From: Candidatus Eiseniibacteriota bacterium
GTDB lineage: Bacteria; Joyebacterota; Joyebacteria; Joyebacterales; Joyebacteraceae
Reading direction: 5' to 3'
Assembly (NCBI GenBank): GCA_030609605.1
Contig: JAUWBY010000144.1
Span: 1 to 6,020 of the forward strand
Length of the DNA: 6,020 nucleotides
The notes beneath the pieces are model-generated. The model ran no database searches. It was not told the DNA's origin and saw nothing but the letters and a program-made list of their open reading frames with translations. Made by a program: the position numbers and the translations under genes. This document shows, in pieces, positions 1-6,020 of this stretch. The stretch's first letter is position 1. Every line of letters starts with the position of its first letter.

Positions 1-1972
1 ACTCGTCGAGCAAGAGCCCCAGGCCACCTGATGCCAGCGTGCGGAAGCCCATCCCACACCCCTGCGACCAGGCATCGAAGATGCCCGCGTCACCATAGCC
101 GGTCGGGTAGAGCCCCTTCGCGTAGTACTCATCATCTCCACCGCGCTCGATGACCGCTCCGATGCCGCGAGCAAGCCCTACGCCCTGCACGTGGCAGTCG
201 CCCTCGTACCGGTCATCGCCGGCATCATCGATCAGGAGTCCGACCCCGAAGAGCCCGACACCCTGGCAGAACGTGCGTCCGCGGTAGACGTCGTCACCGG
301 AAGCATCGTGGAGCCACCCGATTCCGAGGTATCCGGTTCCCTGTGCCCACTCAAGACCCACATACTCGTCGTTGCCTCCGAGATCGAGAAGGGCGCCGAC
401 ACCGAGACAGCCGGTCCCCTGACAGCTCTTGGTCGTCGCTTCGTAGGCGTCGTCTCCGGAGATATCAATAAGGACAGAGATCGGAACTCCCCACCCCGCA
501 CTTCCGCCGGAGTTGCCCGTGTAGAAGTCGTCACCGCCCAGATCGATCAGAAAAGCCACGTCGGTCCCACGGTGCCAGTAGTCACCCGTACCGCCGACCA
601 CCAACCGCCCGAGCGGCGTGTCACGCTCGAGAATAACACCCTTCCCCAGGGAATCCGCCAGCGCATCGCGAAGGAGCTCGGCCGCTGTCCTCACCCATTC
701 CGGGTCGGTCAGAAGCCCGACCGTCTCTGCGCACTCCAGAAGCGCCCCGTAGTCGACCTTCCGTGCTAGATCGAGGATCCTCTTGTTCTTCGCGAATCTG
801 GAACGGTCCTCGTCAAAGTGTATGTAGACGTCGCCGGCGAAAGCATCCGAGAGATTCCACCGCTCCTCATCCAGGAACGACTTCTCCTCCTCGGTGAGCA
901 CTGCGAAGGCCAGATTGTGATACTCACGGGCTCTCGACAGAACACGCTCCACGTCGTCGAGAAGAAGAGCGGCTGGGGCGCCGGCAGCGCTGCCTTTCCA
1001 GTCGAACGGTTCCGCCCTCGCCGCTTCGAACAGAGGCTCGAGGAGCGGGATCGACGTTACGACGCCCTCTCGCCCATCCGAGATGCCCGCGTAGCGATCT
1101 ACGATCCTGCGCGTTACGTCCTCCAGCAGGAACGGATCGCGGTGGACGAGCATCATGATCTCAAGCCGGAACGGGTCGCTCCCTGCATGGCAACGCTCGA
1201 GGCGATCAAGCAGATCTTCTGTCTCCGACCTTATGTCGAATTCGTCGGCCAGCGACCAGACGATCGGTGCGAACTCACTCGGTGAGTAGTGTTGCCCCCG
1301 GAGGATCTCCGCGTTTGTTCTCGGGCTGGGCCAGTGCGCCTCAGGCCTCAGACCCAGTATCACCGGAAGCTCCGTCACAACCTGCCTCTTCGAAATGCTG
1401 GCAGAGAGGGAATCGCCGGAGGACATCTCGTCGACTACAACTTGAGGATTTCGCCAGAACATCTCTTCCGGATCGAGGCCACGCCTCGGATCGGGATCCG
1501 CTGTCCGACCATCGTCCGCGTCGATACGGCCGAGCTCAGGATCGTCGATGGCTCGAAGCTCGAACGACCGACTGACAGCATCGCGTATCACTCGGACCGG
1601 GAACGGCGTGCCTGCGGTCTTGCCCTCAAGACGCGAGGAGAATACGGCACGCACGCTATCGGCGGGACAGAAGAACGGCGTCCCTCCAGTTGCGACGATG
1701 ATGTCACCCTCGAGAAGACCACCCTTCTCCGCCGGCGAATCAGGGAAGACCACCGTCACAAGAAGTCCGGACACGGCTCCTTCGAGCGCATCCAGGCCGC
1801 CCGCACTCTCCTCGATCAGAGGGAGTTCCGCGACAGGATCGGAGTAGATGCCAAGCCACCCGCGGTCATCGACTGAGGCCCGTGCACAGGGAGAGGCGAG
1901 GATGGCGGTGGCGGTCATGATGACAAGAAGAGGCCACCCATCGGCTACTCTCCTGAGCGCTCGCTTCAGCAT
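1..1972 (-). CDS. Exported PDZ-domain protein with C-terminal GGDDxY tandem repeats, C-terminus missing
   Basis: I do not recognise a characterised family. The reverse-strand frame from the ATG at 1972 stays open to the left edge, giving 657 residues with no stop. Residues 1-32 look like a Sec signal peptide: basic start MLKRALRR, hydrophobic core, likely cleavage after ARA-32, so the protein should act in the periplasm or outside the cell. Residues 38 to about 142 look like a PDZ domain, with GWLGI at 38-42 and the classic turn DSPAEKGGLLEGDIIVATGG at 78-97. Residues about 143-457 are mixed and largely helical-looking with many acidic residues, and show no protease triad, so this is not a DegP-type enzyme. 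From about 458 the chain becomes Gly/Asp-rich repeats. The start is supported by GAGGAG seven bases upstream and by the 7-base overlap with the sirtuin gene. A scaffold, binding or surface role is possible, but the function is unknown. Confidence 0.88.
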   Translation of the reverse strand, partial: MLKRALRRVADGWPLLVIMTATAILASPCARASVDDRGWLGIYSDPVAELPLIEESAGGLDALEGAVSGLLVTVVFPDSPAEKGGLLEGDIIVATGGTPFFCPADSVRAVFSSRLEGKTAGTPFPVRVIRDAVSRSFELRAIDDPELGRIDADDGRTADPDPRRGLDPEEMFWRNPQVVVDEMSSGDSLSASISKRQVVTELPVILGLRPEAHWPSPRTNAEILRGQHYSPSEFAPIVWSLADEFDIRSETEDLLDRLERCHAGSDPFRLEIMMLVHRDPFLLEDVTRRIVDRYAGISDGREGVVTSIPLLEPLFEAARAEPFDWKGSAAGAPAALLLDDVERVLSRAREYHNLAFAVLTEEEKSFLDEERWNLSDAFAGDVYIHFDEDRSRFAKNKRILDLARKVDYGALLECAETVGLLTDPEWVRTAAELLRDALADSLGKGVILERDTPLGRLVVGGTGDYWHRGTDVAFLIDLGGDDFYTGNSGGSAGWGVPISVLIDISGDDAYEATTKSCQGTGCLGVGALLDLGGNDEYVGLEWAQGTGYLGIGWLHDASGDDVYRGRTFCQGVGLFGVGLLIDDAGDDRYEGDCHVQGVGLARGIGAVIERGGDDEYYAKGLYPTGYGDAGIFDAWSQGCGMGFRTLASGGLGLLLDE
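2..538 (-). repeat. Tandem GGDDxY protein repeats, 26-27 residues per unit
   Basis: Six units are encoded in series. They start at bases 538, 460, 379, 301, 223 and 142, with lengths of 26, 27, 26, 26, 27 and 47 codons. The consensus is [GSA]-G-[DN]-D-x-Y-x-G-x(4,5)-Q-G-x-G-x(2)-G-[VI]-G-x-L-[IL]-D-x. A degenerate unit (VVGGTGDY ... FLIDL, residues 458-478) precedes them. The sixth unit carries roughly 20 extra residues before its Q-G-x-G motif and ends with LLLDE at the edge, so the array probably continues. The DNA itself is diverged, so the repeats are old. Regular spacing with Gly turns and alternating hydrophobics suggests a beta-solenoid, and the paired Asp residues could bind a metal such as calcium; both are inference. 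Confidence 0.85.
1547..1861 (-). other. PDZ domain of the exported repeat protein
   Basis: Residues 38-142 carry the carboxylate-binding-like GWLGI strand (38-42), the SPAEKGGLLEGDII helix-turn-strand (79-92) and a closing strand around FPVRVIRDA (124-132). This matches the bacterial PDZ pattern of HtrA and related proteins. No serine protease domain precedes it; it follows the signal peptide directly. Confidence 0.82.
1877..1972 (-). other. Predicted Sec signal peptide of the PDZ/repeat protein
   Basis: Residues 1-32 have a basic N-region (K3, R4, R7, R8), a hydrophobic stretch at about 13-27 and an Ala-Arg-Ala motif just before the likely cleavage site at 32/33. Cys29 follows Ala-Ser-Pro, which is a poor lipobox because of the Pro, so a lipoprotein is less likely. 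Confidence 0.7.
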
Positions 1973-2718
1973 TTTTCTGCTCCTCGCACCTCGTGAACAA
2001 GCTCCGACAGAACGTCGCCGGCTTTTCCCCGCAGGAAGATGTCCGTAACGTCTCTCGTGTAGGATGAGATCGATGTGTTGATCTCAATCACCACGGCCCC
2101 CGCCTCCTTCGCCACGACGGGCACGTAGGCCGCAGGCATCACCTCTCCCGTCGTCCCGACAACCAGAACAACTTCTGCAGCCTCCGCCTCCGCAAACGAC
2201 TCCCGCGACACGTCCTCCGGAATCTGCTCGCTGAAGAAGACGAAATCGGGCTTCAAGACTCCGCCGCAGCTTGCACAGCAGGGCGGCGTCTTCGACAGGT
2301 CTACGTTCTCCCGCGCATGTTGAGCGTGGCAGTCGAGACAGTGGAGCGTGCGCGTCGTGCCGTGGAATTCGATGACCTTCTCGCTCCCCGCCATCTGATG
2401 AAGACCGTCGATATTCTGGGTCACGACCGAGCGAACAAAGCCGGCTCTCTCGAGTTCCGCGACGGCGACGTGCCCTCTGTTCGGCTCTGCACGCTCTATC
2501 GCATCGAAGAAGAGCTCCCGGATGAGAATCCACGAACCGGCCGGATCCTCAAGAAAACGCCCCAGCTCGATGAAGCTGGGGTCATGCTTCGCCCAGAGCC
2601 CGTCCGGACCTCTGAACGGTGGTATACCGCTCTCGACCGAGATACCGGCGCCCGTGAAGACCACTGTCTCGCGGCGGTCGCGGATGATGGATGCCGCCCT
2701 CATGAGGTCGTCGTCCAT
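1966..2718 (-). CDS. sir2: Sir2-family NAD-dependent protein deacylase (sirtuin)
   Basis: Sirtuins remove acyl groups from lysines of cytoplasmic proteins using NAD+, releasing nicotinamide and O-acyl-ADP-ribose. The 250 residues are the typical length of a bacterial single-domain sirtuin. NAD-binding motifs are GAGIS (23-27) with SGIPPFRG (30-37) and TQNIDGLH (100-107). The catalytic His is H119 in EFHG. A zinc ribbon is formed by C127-x2-C130 and C148-x2-C151, with an extra Cys at 147. VVGTTGEVMPAA (186-197) and EIN (212-214) complete the Rossmann fold. At the place where SIRT5 and E. coli CobB carry the Tyr-x2-Arg pair that binds succinyl-lysine, this protein appears to have Ile66 and Leu69. 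This favours deacetylation or another neutral acyl group, but the alignment was done by eye. It lies 69 bases after glnS, and its last codons overlap the start of the next gene. Confidence 0.96.
   Translation of the reverse strand: MDDDLMRAASIIRDRRETVVFTGAGISVESGIPPFRGPDGLWAKHDPSFIELGRFLEDPAGSWILIRELFFDAIERAEPNRGHVAVAELERAGFVRSVVTQNIDGLHQMAGSEKVIEFHGTTRTLHCLDCHAQHARENVDLSKTPPCCASCGGVLKPDFVFFSEQIPEDVSRESFAEAEAAEVVLVVGTTGEVMPAAYVPVVAKEAGAVVIEINTSISSYTRDVTDIFLRGKAGDVLSELVHEVRGAEKC
1980..1985 (-). promoter_or_regulatory. Ribosome binding site inside the sirtuin gene for the PDZ/repeat protein
   Basis: GAGGAG lies within the last codons of the sirtuin gene, seven bases before the ATG at 1972. That ATG overlaps the sirtuin TGA (ATGCTGA on the minus strand). 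The arrangement fixes the start of the downstream gene and suggests translational coupling. Confidence 0.75.
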
Positions 2719-2787
2719 CGTGCCCTCCTCGGCAGACTGCGCGCACGCGGACCGATGCCCGTGGCTGCGGCGCCGGCACTCAGGGGC
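2719..2787. other. Short intergenic gap between glnS and the sirtuin gene
   Basis: This 69-base, GC-rich gap is the longest non-coding stretch in the window. It holds the sirtuin ribosome binding site near its downstream end. I see no hairpin followed by a T-tract and no clear -35/-10 pair on the minus strand, so read-through from glnS is the simplest reading. Confidence 0.5.
2724..2730 (-). promoter_or_regulatory. Ribosome binding site of the sirtuin gene
   Basis: GAGGAGG ends five bases upstream of the ATG at 2718. It is close to a consensus Shine-Dalgarno sequence. It supports initiation at this Met rather than at the second Met five codons further in. Confidence 0.75.
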
Positions 2788-4542
2788 CTAACCCGCGTCC
2801 TGCGCCTTCGCTATCTTCGCCCATGTATCTCTCAGGCCAACCGAACGATTGAAAACGAGGCGCCCGGCTCTCGAATCCACAGGATCGACCGCGAAATAGC
2901 CCTTCCTCAGGAACTGGTACGGCGTGCCCGGCTCCGCACTCGCAAGACTCGGCTCCAACTTGCAGCCCACGAGAACCTCCACCGAATCGGGGTTCACGAG
3001 GTCGGTGAAATCCTGAGGCACGGCTGCCGCATCCGAGATCGCCTCGCCGTCGGCAGAGAGCTCCTGACCCGGCAGGATCTTCTCCTCTGGCGGGGCTTCA
3101 AGTAGAAGGTGGTCGAACAACCTCACCTCTGCGTCGAGGGCCTGCTCCGCCGAGACCCAGTGGAGTGTCCCCTTGACCTTGCGACCGTCCGGCGCGTCTC
3201 CACCACGTGTCTCGGGATCGTACGTGCATATGAGCTCCACGACTTCTCCCGTAGCGGGATCCTTCACAACGTCGCGGCACGTGATGAAGTAGGCATGCTT
3301 GAGCCTGACCTCGCGTCCTGGGGCCAGTCGGAAGAACTTCTTCGGGGGATCCTCGCGGAAATCGCCTCGTTCAATGTAGATGACGCGCGCGAACGGGATC
3401 TTCCTCGTTCTCGCTCCTTCGTCCTCCGGGTTGTTGATGGCATCGAGCTCCTCGACCTGTCCCTCGGGGTAATTCTCAATAACAACCTTGAGCGGCCGCA
3501 GGACGGCCATGACCCTCTGCGCGCGTGCGTTCAGGTCGTCACGCAGACAGTGCTCAAGAAGCTCAACCTCGATGGTCGTCGGCGTCTTGGCCACACCGAC
3601 GCGGCCCAGGAAATCCTTGATGGCTTCGGGTGTGTAGCCGCGTCGCCTGAGCCCGGCTATCGTGGGCATGCGTGGGTCATCCCACCCCCACACGAGCCCT
3701 CCCTCCACAAGGCGAACGAGCTTCCGTTTGCTGAGAACCGTACGCGTGAGGTTCAGGCGCGCGAACTCTATCTGCTGCGGGTGGTAGACCTCGAGTTCGT
3801 CGAGGAACCAGTCGTAAAGCGCGCGATGGTCCTCGAACTCGATCGAGCAGTTCGAGTGCGTGATGCGCTCGATGGAATCCGACAGGCAGTGAGTGAAATC
3901 GTACATGGGGTATATGCACCACTCATCCCCCGTCCGGTGGTGTGAGGCGTGAAGAATGCGATATACGACGGGGTCGCGCATGTTGATGTTCGGCGAGGCC
4001 ATATCGATCTTCGCGCGAAGCGTCCTCGAACCGTTCGGGAACTCCCCCGCCTTCATGCGTTCAAAGAGTCCCATGTTCTCATCGACCGAGCGGTCGCGGT
4101 ACGGGCTGTTCCGTCCCTTCTCGGTCAGTGTCCCACGGTACTCGCGCATCTCATCCTGTGAGAGATCGCAGACGTACGCCTTCCCAAGCCTGATGAGCAG
4201 AAGTGCGTACTCGTAGAGCCGATCGAAGTAGTCCGATGCGTAGAAGAGACGGTCACCCCAGTCGAAGCCCATCCAGTGGATGTCTGCCACGATCTGGTCG
4301 ACGTACTCCGTCTCCTCCTTGGTAGGATTCGTATCGTCGAAGCGGAGATTGCAGAGACCTCCGTACTCCTCGGCGATCGAGAAATTGAGGTTGAACGCCT
4401 TCGCATGACCTATATGAAGGTAACCGTTCGGCTCAGGCGGGAAACGCGTTTGAACGCGTCCATCGAACCGCCCGGTCCGGTTGTCCTCCTCCACCCTCGC
4501 TCTCACGAAATCGAGGGCACGCTCTCTATCGTTCTTCGCCAT
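2788..4542 (-). CDS. glnS: Glutaminyl-tRNA synthetase
   Basis: A class I aminoacyl-tRNA synthetase that charges tRNA-Gln with glutamine using ATP in the cytoplasm. The protein has 584 residues. The Rossmann catalytic core carries PPEPNGYLHIGHAKA, with HIGH at 43-46, and NLRFDDTNP at 66-73. The glutamine and acceptor-stem region includes CIYPMYDFTHCLSDS (209-223). The KMSKS-type loop is VLSKRKL (269-275), typical of GlnRS rather than GluRS. The anticodon-binding beta-barrels follow from about 340, with DGRKVKGTLHWVS (452-464), and the protein ends in the usual FNRSVGLRDTWAK (564-576). It is about 30 residues longer than the E. coli enzyme, mostly from an acidic, Ala/Pro-rich insertion near 483-508. 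No YqeY-like tail is present, unlike the Deinococcus enzyme. The start is fixed by an in-frame stop immediately upstream. Its presence implies direct charging of tRNA-Gln, though an amidotransferase route could coexist. Confidence 0.98.
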   Translation of the reverse strand: MAKNDRERALDFVRARVEEDNRTGRFDGRVQTRFPPEPNGYLHIGHAKAFNLNFSIAEEYGGLCNLRFDDTNPTKEETEYVDQIVADIHWMGFDWGDRLFYASDYFDRLYEYALLLIRLGKAYVCDLSQDEMREYRGTLTEKGRNSPYRDRSVDENMGLFERMKAGEFPNGSRTLRAKIDMASPNINMRDPVVYRILHASHHRTGDEWCIYPMYDFTHCLSDSIERITHSNCSIEFEDHRALYDWFLDELEVYHPQQIEFARLNLTRTVLSKRKLVRLVEGGLVWGWDDPRMPTIAGLRRRGYTPEAIKDFLGRVGVAKTPTTIEVELLEHCLRDDLNARAQRVMAVLRPLKVVIENYPEGQVEELDAINNPEDEGARTRKIPFARVIYIERGDFREDPPKKFFRLAPGREVRLKHAYFITCRDVVKDPATGEVVELICTYDPETRGGDAPDGRKVKGTLHWVSAEQALDAEVRLFDHLLLEAPPEEKILPGQELSADGEAISDAAAVPQDFTDLVNPDSVEVLVGCKLEPSLASAEPGTPYQFLRKGYFAVDPVDSRAGRLVFNRSVGLRDTWAKIAKAQDAG

Positions 4543-4553
4543 CTACTGAACTG

Positions 4554-4562
4554 CCTTTCCTC
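4554..4562 (-). promoter_or_regulatory. Ribosome binding site of glnS
   Basis: The purine-rich stretch GAGGAAAGG lies in the 23-base gap between the ammonia-lyase stop and the glnS ATG, 11 bases upstream of the start. The spacing is slightly long. An in-frame TAG sits directly before the ATG at 4543-4545, so translation cannot begin further upstream. Confidence 0.6.
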
Positions 4563-4565
4563 ACA

Positions 4566-6020
4566 CTAATCCAGGCTTCCGACAGCGCTCTCAACAGCAT
4601 CGAGAATCTCACACGACCTGACAAGTCCCTGCATCGCCGTGTGATCGCGGTAGAGCGGCCGGTCGATATCCAGGAACTCGACGTGCTTTCGAATGACCGC
4701 GTGCGCCGCGCTCGTGCCCTTCCCCTTCTTGAAATCGCGGAAGTCCATCGCCTGCGCCGCCGCCATGAACTCGATTCCCAGAACACCGTACGCGTTGTCG
4801 ATGATCTGTCCGTTCTTGATCGCTGTGTTCATGCCCATCGAGACGAAATCTTCCTGATCCGCTGCCGCTGGTATCGACTGGATGCTCGCGGGCATCGAGA
4901 GAATACGCTGCTCAACGATGAGGCTGTCGGCCGTGTACTGCGAGAGCATCATTCCGGACATCATCCCGGCGCCCTTTGAGAGGAACGGCGGAAGTCCGAC
5001 CGAGAGCGCCGGGTTCGTCAGGCGATTCATGCGGCGCTCCGACAGAACGCAGATCATCGTTATGGCCGCGCCGGCCATGTCCATCGGGAGCGAGACCGGT
5101 GAGCCTTGGAAGTTCGCGCCGGTGATCGTGAGTTTGTGCTCGGGGAAGAAGACCGGGTTGTCGCCGACGCCGTTGAGTTCGACCTCGACCTGGCTCTTCG
5201 CCCACAGGATCGCATCCTGCGCAGCGCCGATGACCTGCGGAGTCGAGCGCATCGAATAGGCGTCCTGGACCTTCATCTTCAGGTTGCCCTCTGCCACGTC
5301 ACCGCCTGCCATCACCTTGAGCAGCACTCCCGCCGTCCTGATGGCGCCCTTGAACCCGCGCGCCTGGTGCAGGCGCACATCGTACGGCTTTGTGTTCGCC
5401 ATCAGGGCCTCGAGCGACATAGCGCAGGCGATCTCAGCGTGCTTGAGTATGCGCGTCATGTCATAGATGTGGATGGCACTCATCGCGGTCAGGAGGTTCG
5501 AGCCGTTGATGGCGGCAAGTCCGTCCCGCGCCTCGAGTCCCGGAATCGGAATGCCCGCCTTCTCCATCGCTTCCTTGCCGGAAAGGAGCTCGCCCTTGTA
5601 GTAGGCCTCCCCCTCGCCCATGAGGAGGAGCGCTATCTGACTCATCGGCGCGAGATCACCGCTTGCCCCAACCGAACCTTTCTGACAGACGAACGGGGTC
5701 ACTCCCTTGTTGAGCATTGCCACAAGGGTGAGAGTGATATCCGGGCGACACCCGGATTTGCCGTTGCAGTGCACGTTGATCCGTCCGGCCATCGCTCCGC
5801 GCACGTACTCAAGCGGCGCGGGGTCACCGATGCCGGCGGCGTGATTGTAGATGAGATACTTCTGGAACTGCCCGACCTGCTCGTCGGTCAGGACGACTTC
5901 GGAGAACTCACCGATGCCCGTGTTGACCCCGTACATGATCTCGTGTGCCTGGATCTTCTCTTCCAGCATCGCACGGCAGGTCTTGATCCTCTCGAGCGCA
6001 TCCGGATGGACCTCGACCTT
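4566..6020 (-). CDS. hutH: Histidine ammonia-lyase (MIO-dependent aromatic amino acid lyase), N-terminus missing
   Basis: This enzyme eliminates ammonia from an aromatic amino acid, most likely L-histidine to trans-urocanate, the first step of histidine breakdown in the cytoplasm. The window encodes 484 residues ending in TAG at 4566; numbering below is from the first residue encoded at 6020. The Ala-Ser-Gly that cyclises into the MIO electrophile is at 119-121, in GSVGASGDLAP. Other family landmarks are YGVNTGIG (30-37), NHAAGIG (59-65), the MIO-supporting Asn in INGS (N172), VQDAYSMR (251-258), DNP (287-289), SERR (327-330), PPF (F346) and DQED (388-391). Glu390 matches the Glu that marks histidine ammonia-lyases; phenylalanine and tyrosine lyases usually differ there. 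The Asn before His60 is Ser in the Pseudomonas enzyme, so tyrosine or another substrate is not excluded. The family is about 500-510 residues, so some 20 residues lie past the right edge; the Met at 5969 is internal. No other histidine-utilisation gene is visible. Confidence 0.92.
   Translation of the reverse strand, partial: KVEVHPDALERIKTCRAMLEEKIQAHEIMYGVNTGIGEFSEVVLTDEQVGQFQKYLIYNHAAGIGDPAPLEYVRGAMAGRINVHCNGKSGCRPDITLTLVAMLNKGVTPFVCQKGSVGASGDLAPMSQIALLLMGEGEAYYKGELLSGKEAMEKAGIPIPGLEARDGLAAINGSNLLTAMSAIHIYDMTRILKHAEIACAMSLEALMANTKPYDVRLHQARGFKGAIRTAGVLLKVMAGGDVAEGNLKMKVQDAYSMRSTPQVIGAAQDAILWAKSQVEVELNGVGDNPVFFPEHKLTITGANFQGSPVSLPMDMAGAAITMICVLSERRMNRLTNPALSVGLPPFLSKGAGMMSGMMLSQYTADSLIVEQRILSMPASIQSIPAAADQEDFVSMGMNTAIKNGQIIDNAYGVLGIEFMAAAQAMDFRDFKKGKGTSAAHAVIRKHVEFLDIDRPLYRDHTAMQGLVRSCEILDAVESAVGSLD
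5658..5666 (-). other. MIO prosthetic group triad (Ala-Ser-Gly)
   Basis: These nine bases encode the Ala-Ser-Gly that self-condenses to 4-methylidene-imidazole-5-one in this enzyme family. The flanking residues (GSVG before, DLAP after) match the family signature. Its intact state argues that the ammonia-lyase is catalytically competent. Confidence 0.9.

Noticed and set aside
2..538. RTX calcium-binding nonapeptides
   Set aside because: The period is 26-27 residues and the motif GGDDxY...QGxG does not match GGxGxDxUx.
191..769. 192-codon plus-strand ORF across the repeat region
   Set aside because: It is the antisense of the Gly/Asp-rich repeats; its translation has no recognisable domain, and the minus-strand frame gives a signal peptide, PDZ domain and regular repeats.
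1547..1861. HtrA/DegP protease identity for the PDZ protein
   Set aside because: No trypsin-like domain or His-Asp-Ser triad lies between the signal peptide and the PDZ domain, or in the visible remainder.
818..1876. Several plus-strand ORFs (818-1285, 1289-1876 and shorter ones)
   Set aside because: They lie opposite the continuous minus-strand frame of the PDZ/repeat protein and show no family motifs or convincing ribosome binding sites.
1877..1972. Lipoprotein signal in the PDZ/repeat protein
   Set aside because: The only candidate Cys (29) is preceded by Ala-Ser-Pro; Pro at the -1 position does not fit a lipobox.
2084..2533. Minus-strand 149-codon ORF overlapping the sirtuin gene
   Set aside because: It is an Arg/Gly-rich shifted frame inside the sirtuin gene with no independent start signal.
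2719..2787. Rho-independent terminator after glnS
   Set aside because: The gap is GC-rich, but I found no stable hairpin followed by a T-tract on the minus strand.
2317..3945. Long plus-strand ORFs at 2317-3105 and 3109-3945
   Set aside because: They are antisense to the sirtuin and glnS genes, whose motifs are unambiguous; open antisense frames are expected at this GC content.

Overview
The window is a fully packed, minus-strand gene cluster from a moderately high-GC (roughly 60% by eye) bacterium. In transcription order, from high to low coordinates, it encodes: (1) a histidine/aromatic amino acid ammonia-lyase whose N-terminus lies beyond the right edge; (2) a complete glutaminyl-tRNA synthetase; (3) a complete Sir2-family NAD-dependent protein deacylase; (4) an exported protein with a PDZ domain and Gly/Asp-rich repeats, which runs off the left edge without a stop. 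No stretch longer than about 70 bases is non-coding. I saw no RNA gene, mobile element or CRISPR array.

Organism: the sequence does not identify it. A direct glutaminyl-tRNA synthetase is found in only part of the bacteria. Together with the ammonia-lyase type and a long secreted PDZ/repeat protein, this would suit an environmental Gram-negative lineage such as a candidate phylum near the FCB group. That is inference from general knowledge, not from a marker gene.

Layout: 4566-6020 ammonia-lyase; a 23-base gap; 2788-4542 glnS; a 69-base gap; 1966-2718 sirtuin; a 7-base overlap; 1-1972 PDZ/repeat protein. The short gaps, the overlap, the shared strand and a Shine-Dalgarno-like sequence before each of the three visible starts suggest one transcription unit. 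Its promoter would lie to the right of the window. The proteins do not form an obvious pathway: one is catabolic (His to urocanate, or a related deamination), one is translation, one is NAD-dependent protein deacylation and one is an envelope protein.

The least explained part is the left third. The 657 visible residues of the last gene give a signal peptide, a PDZ domain, a long helix-rich linker and then a tandem array of 26-27-residue units built on G-G-D-D-x-Y ... Q-G-x-G-x-x-G-x-G-x-L-x-D. I read this by translating the reverse strand. I do not recognise a characterised family, and it is the best candidate here for undescribed biology.
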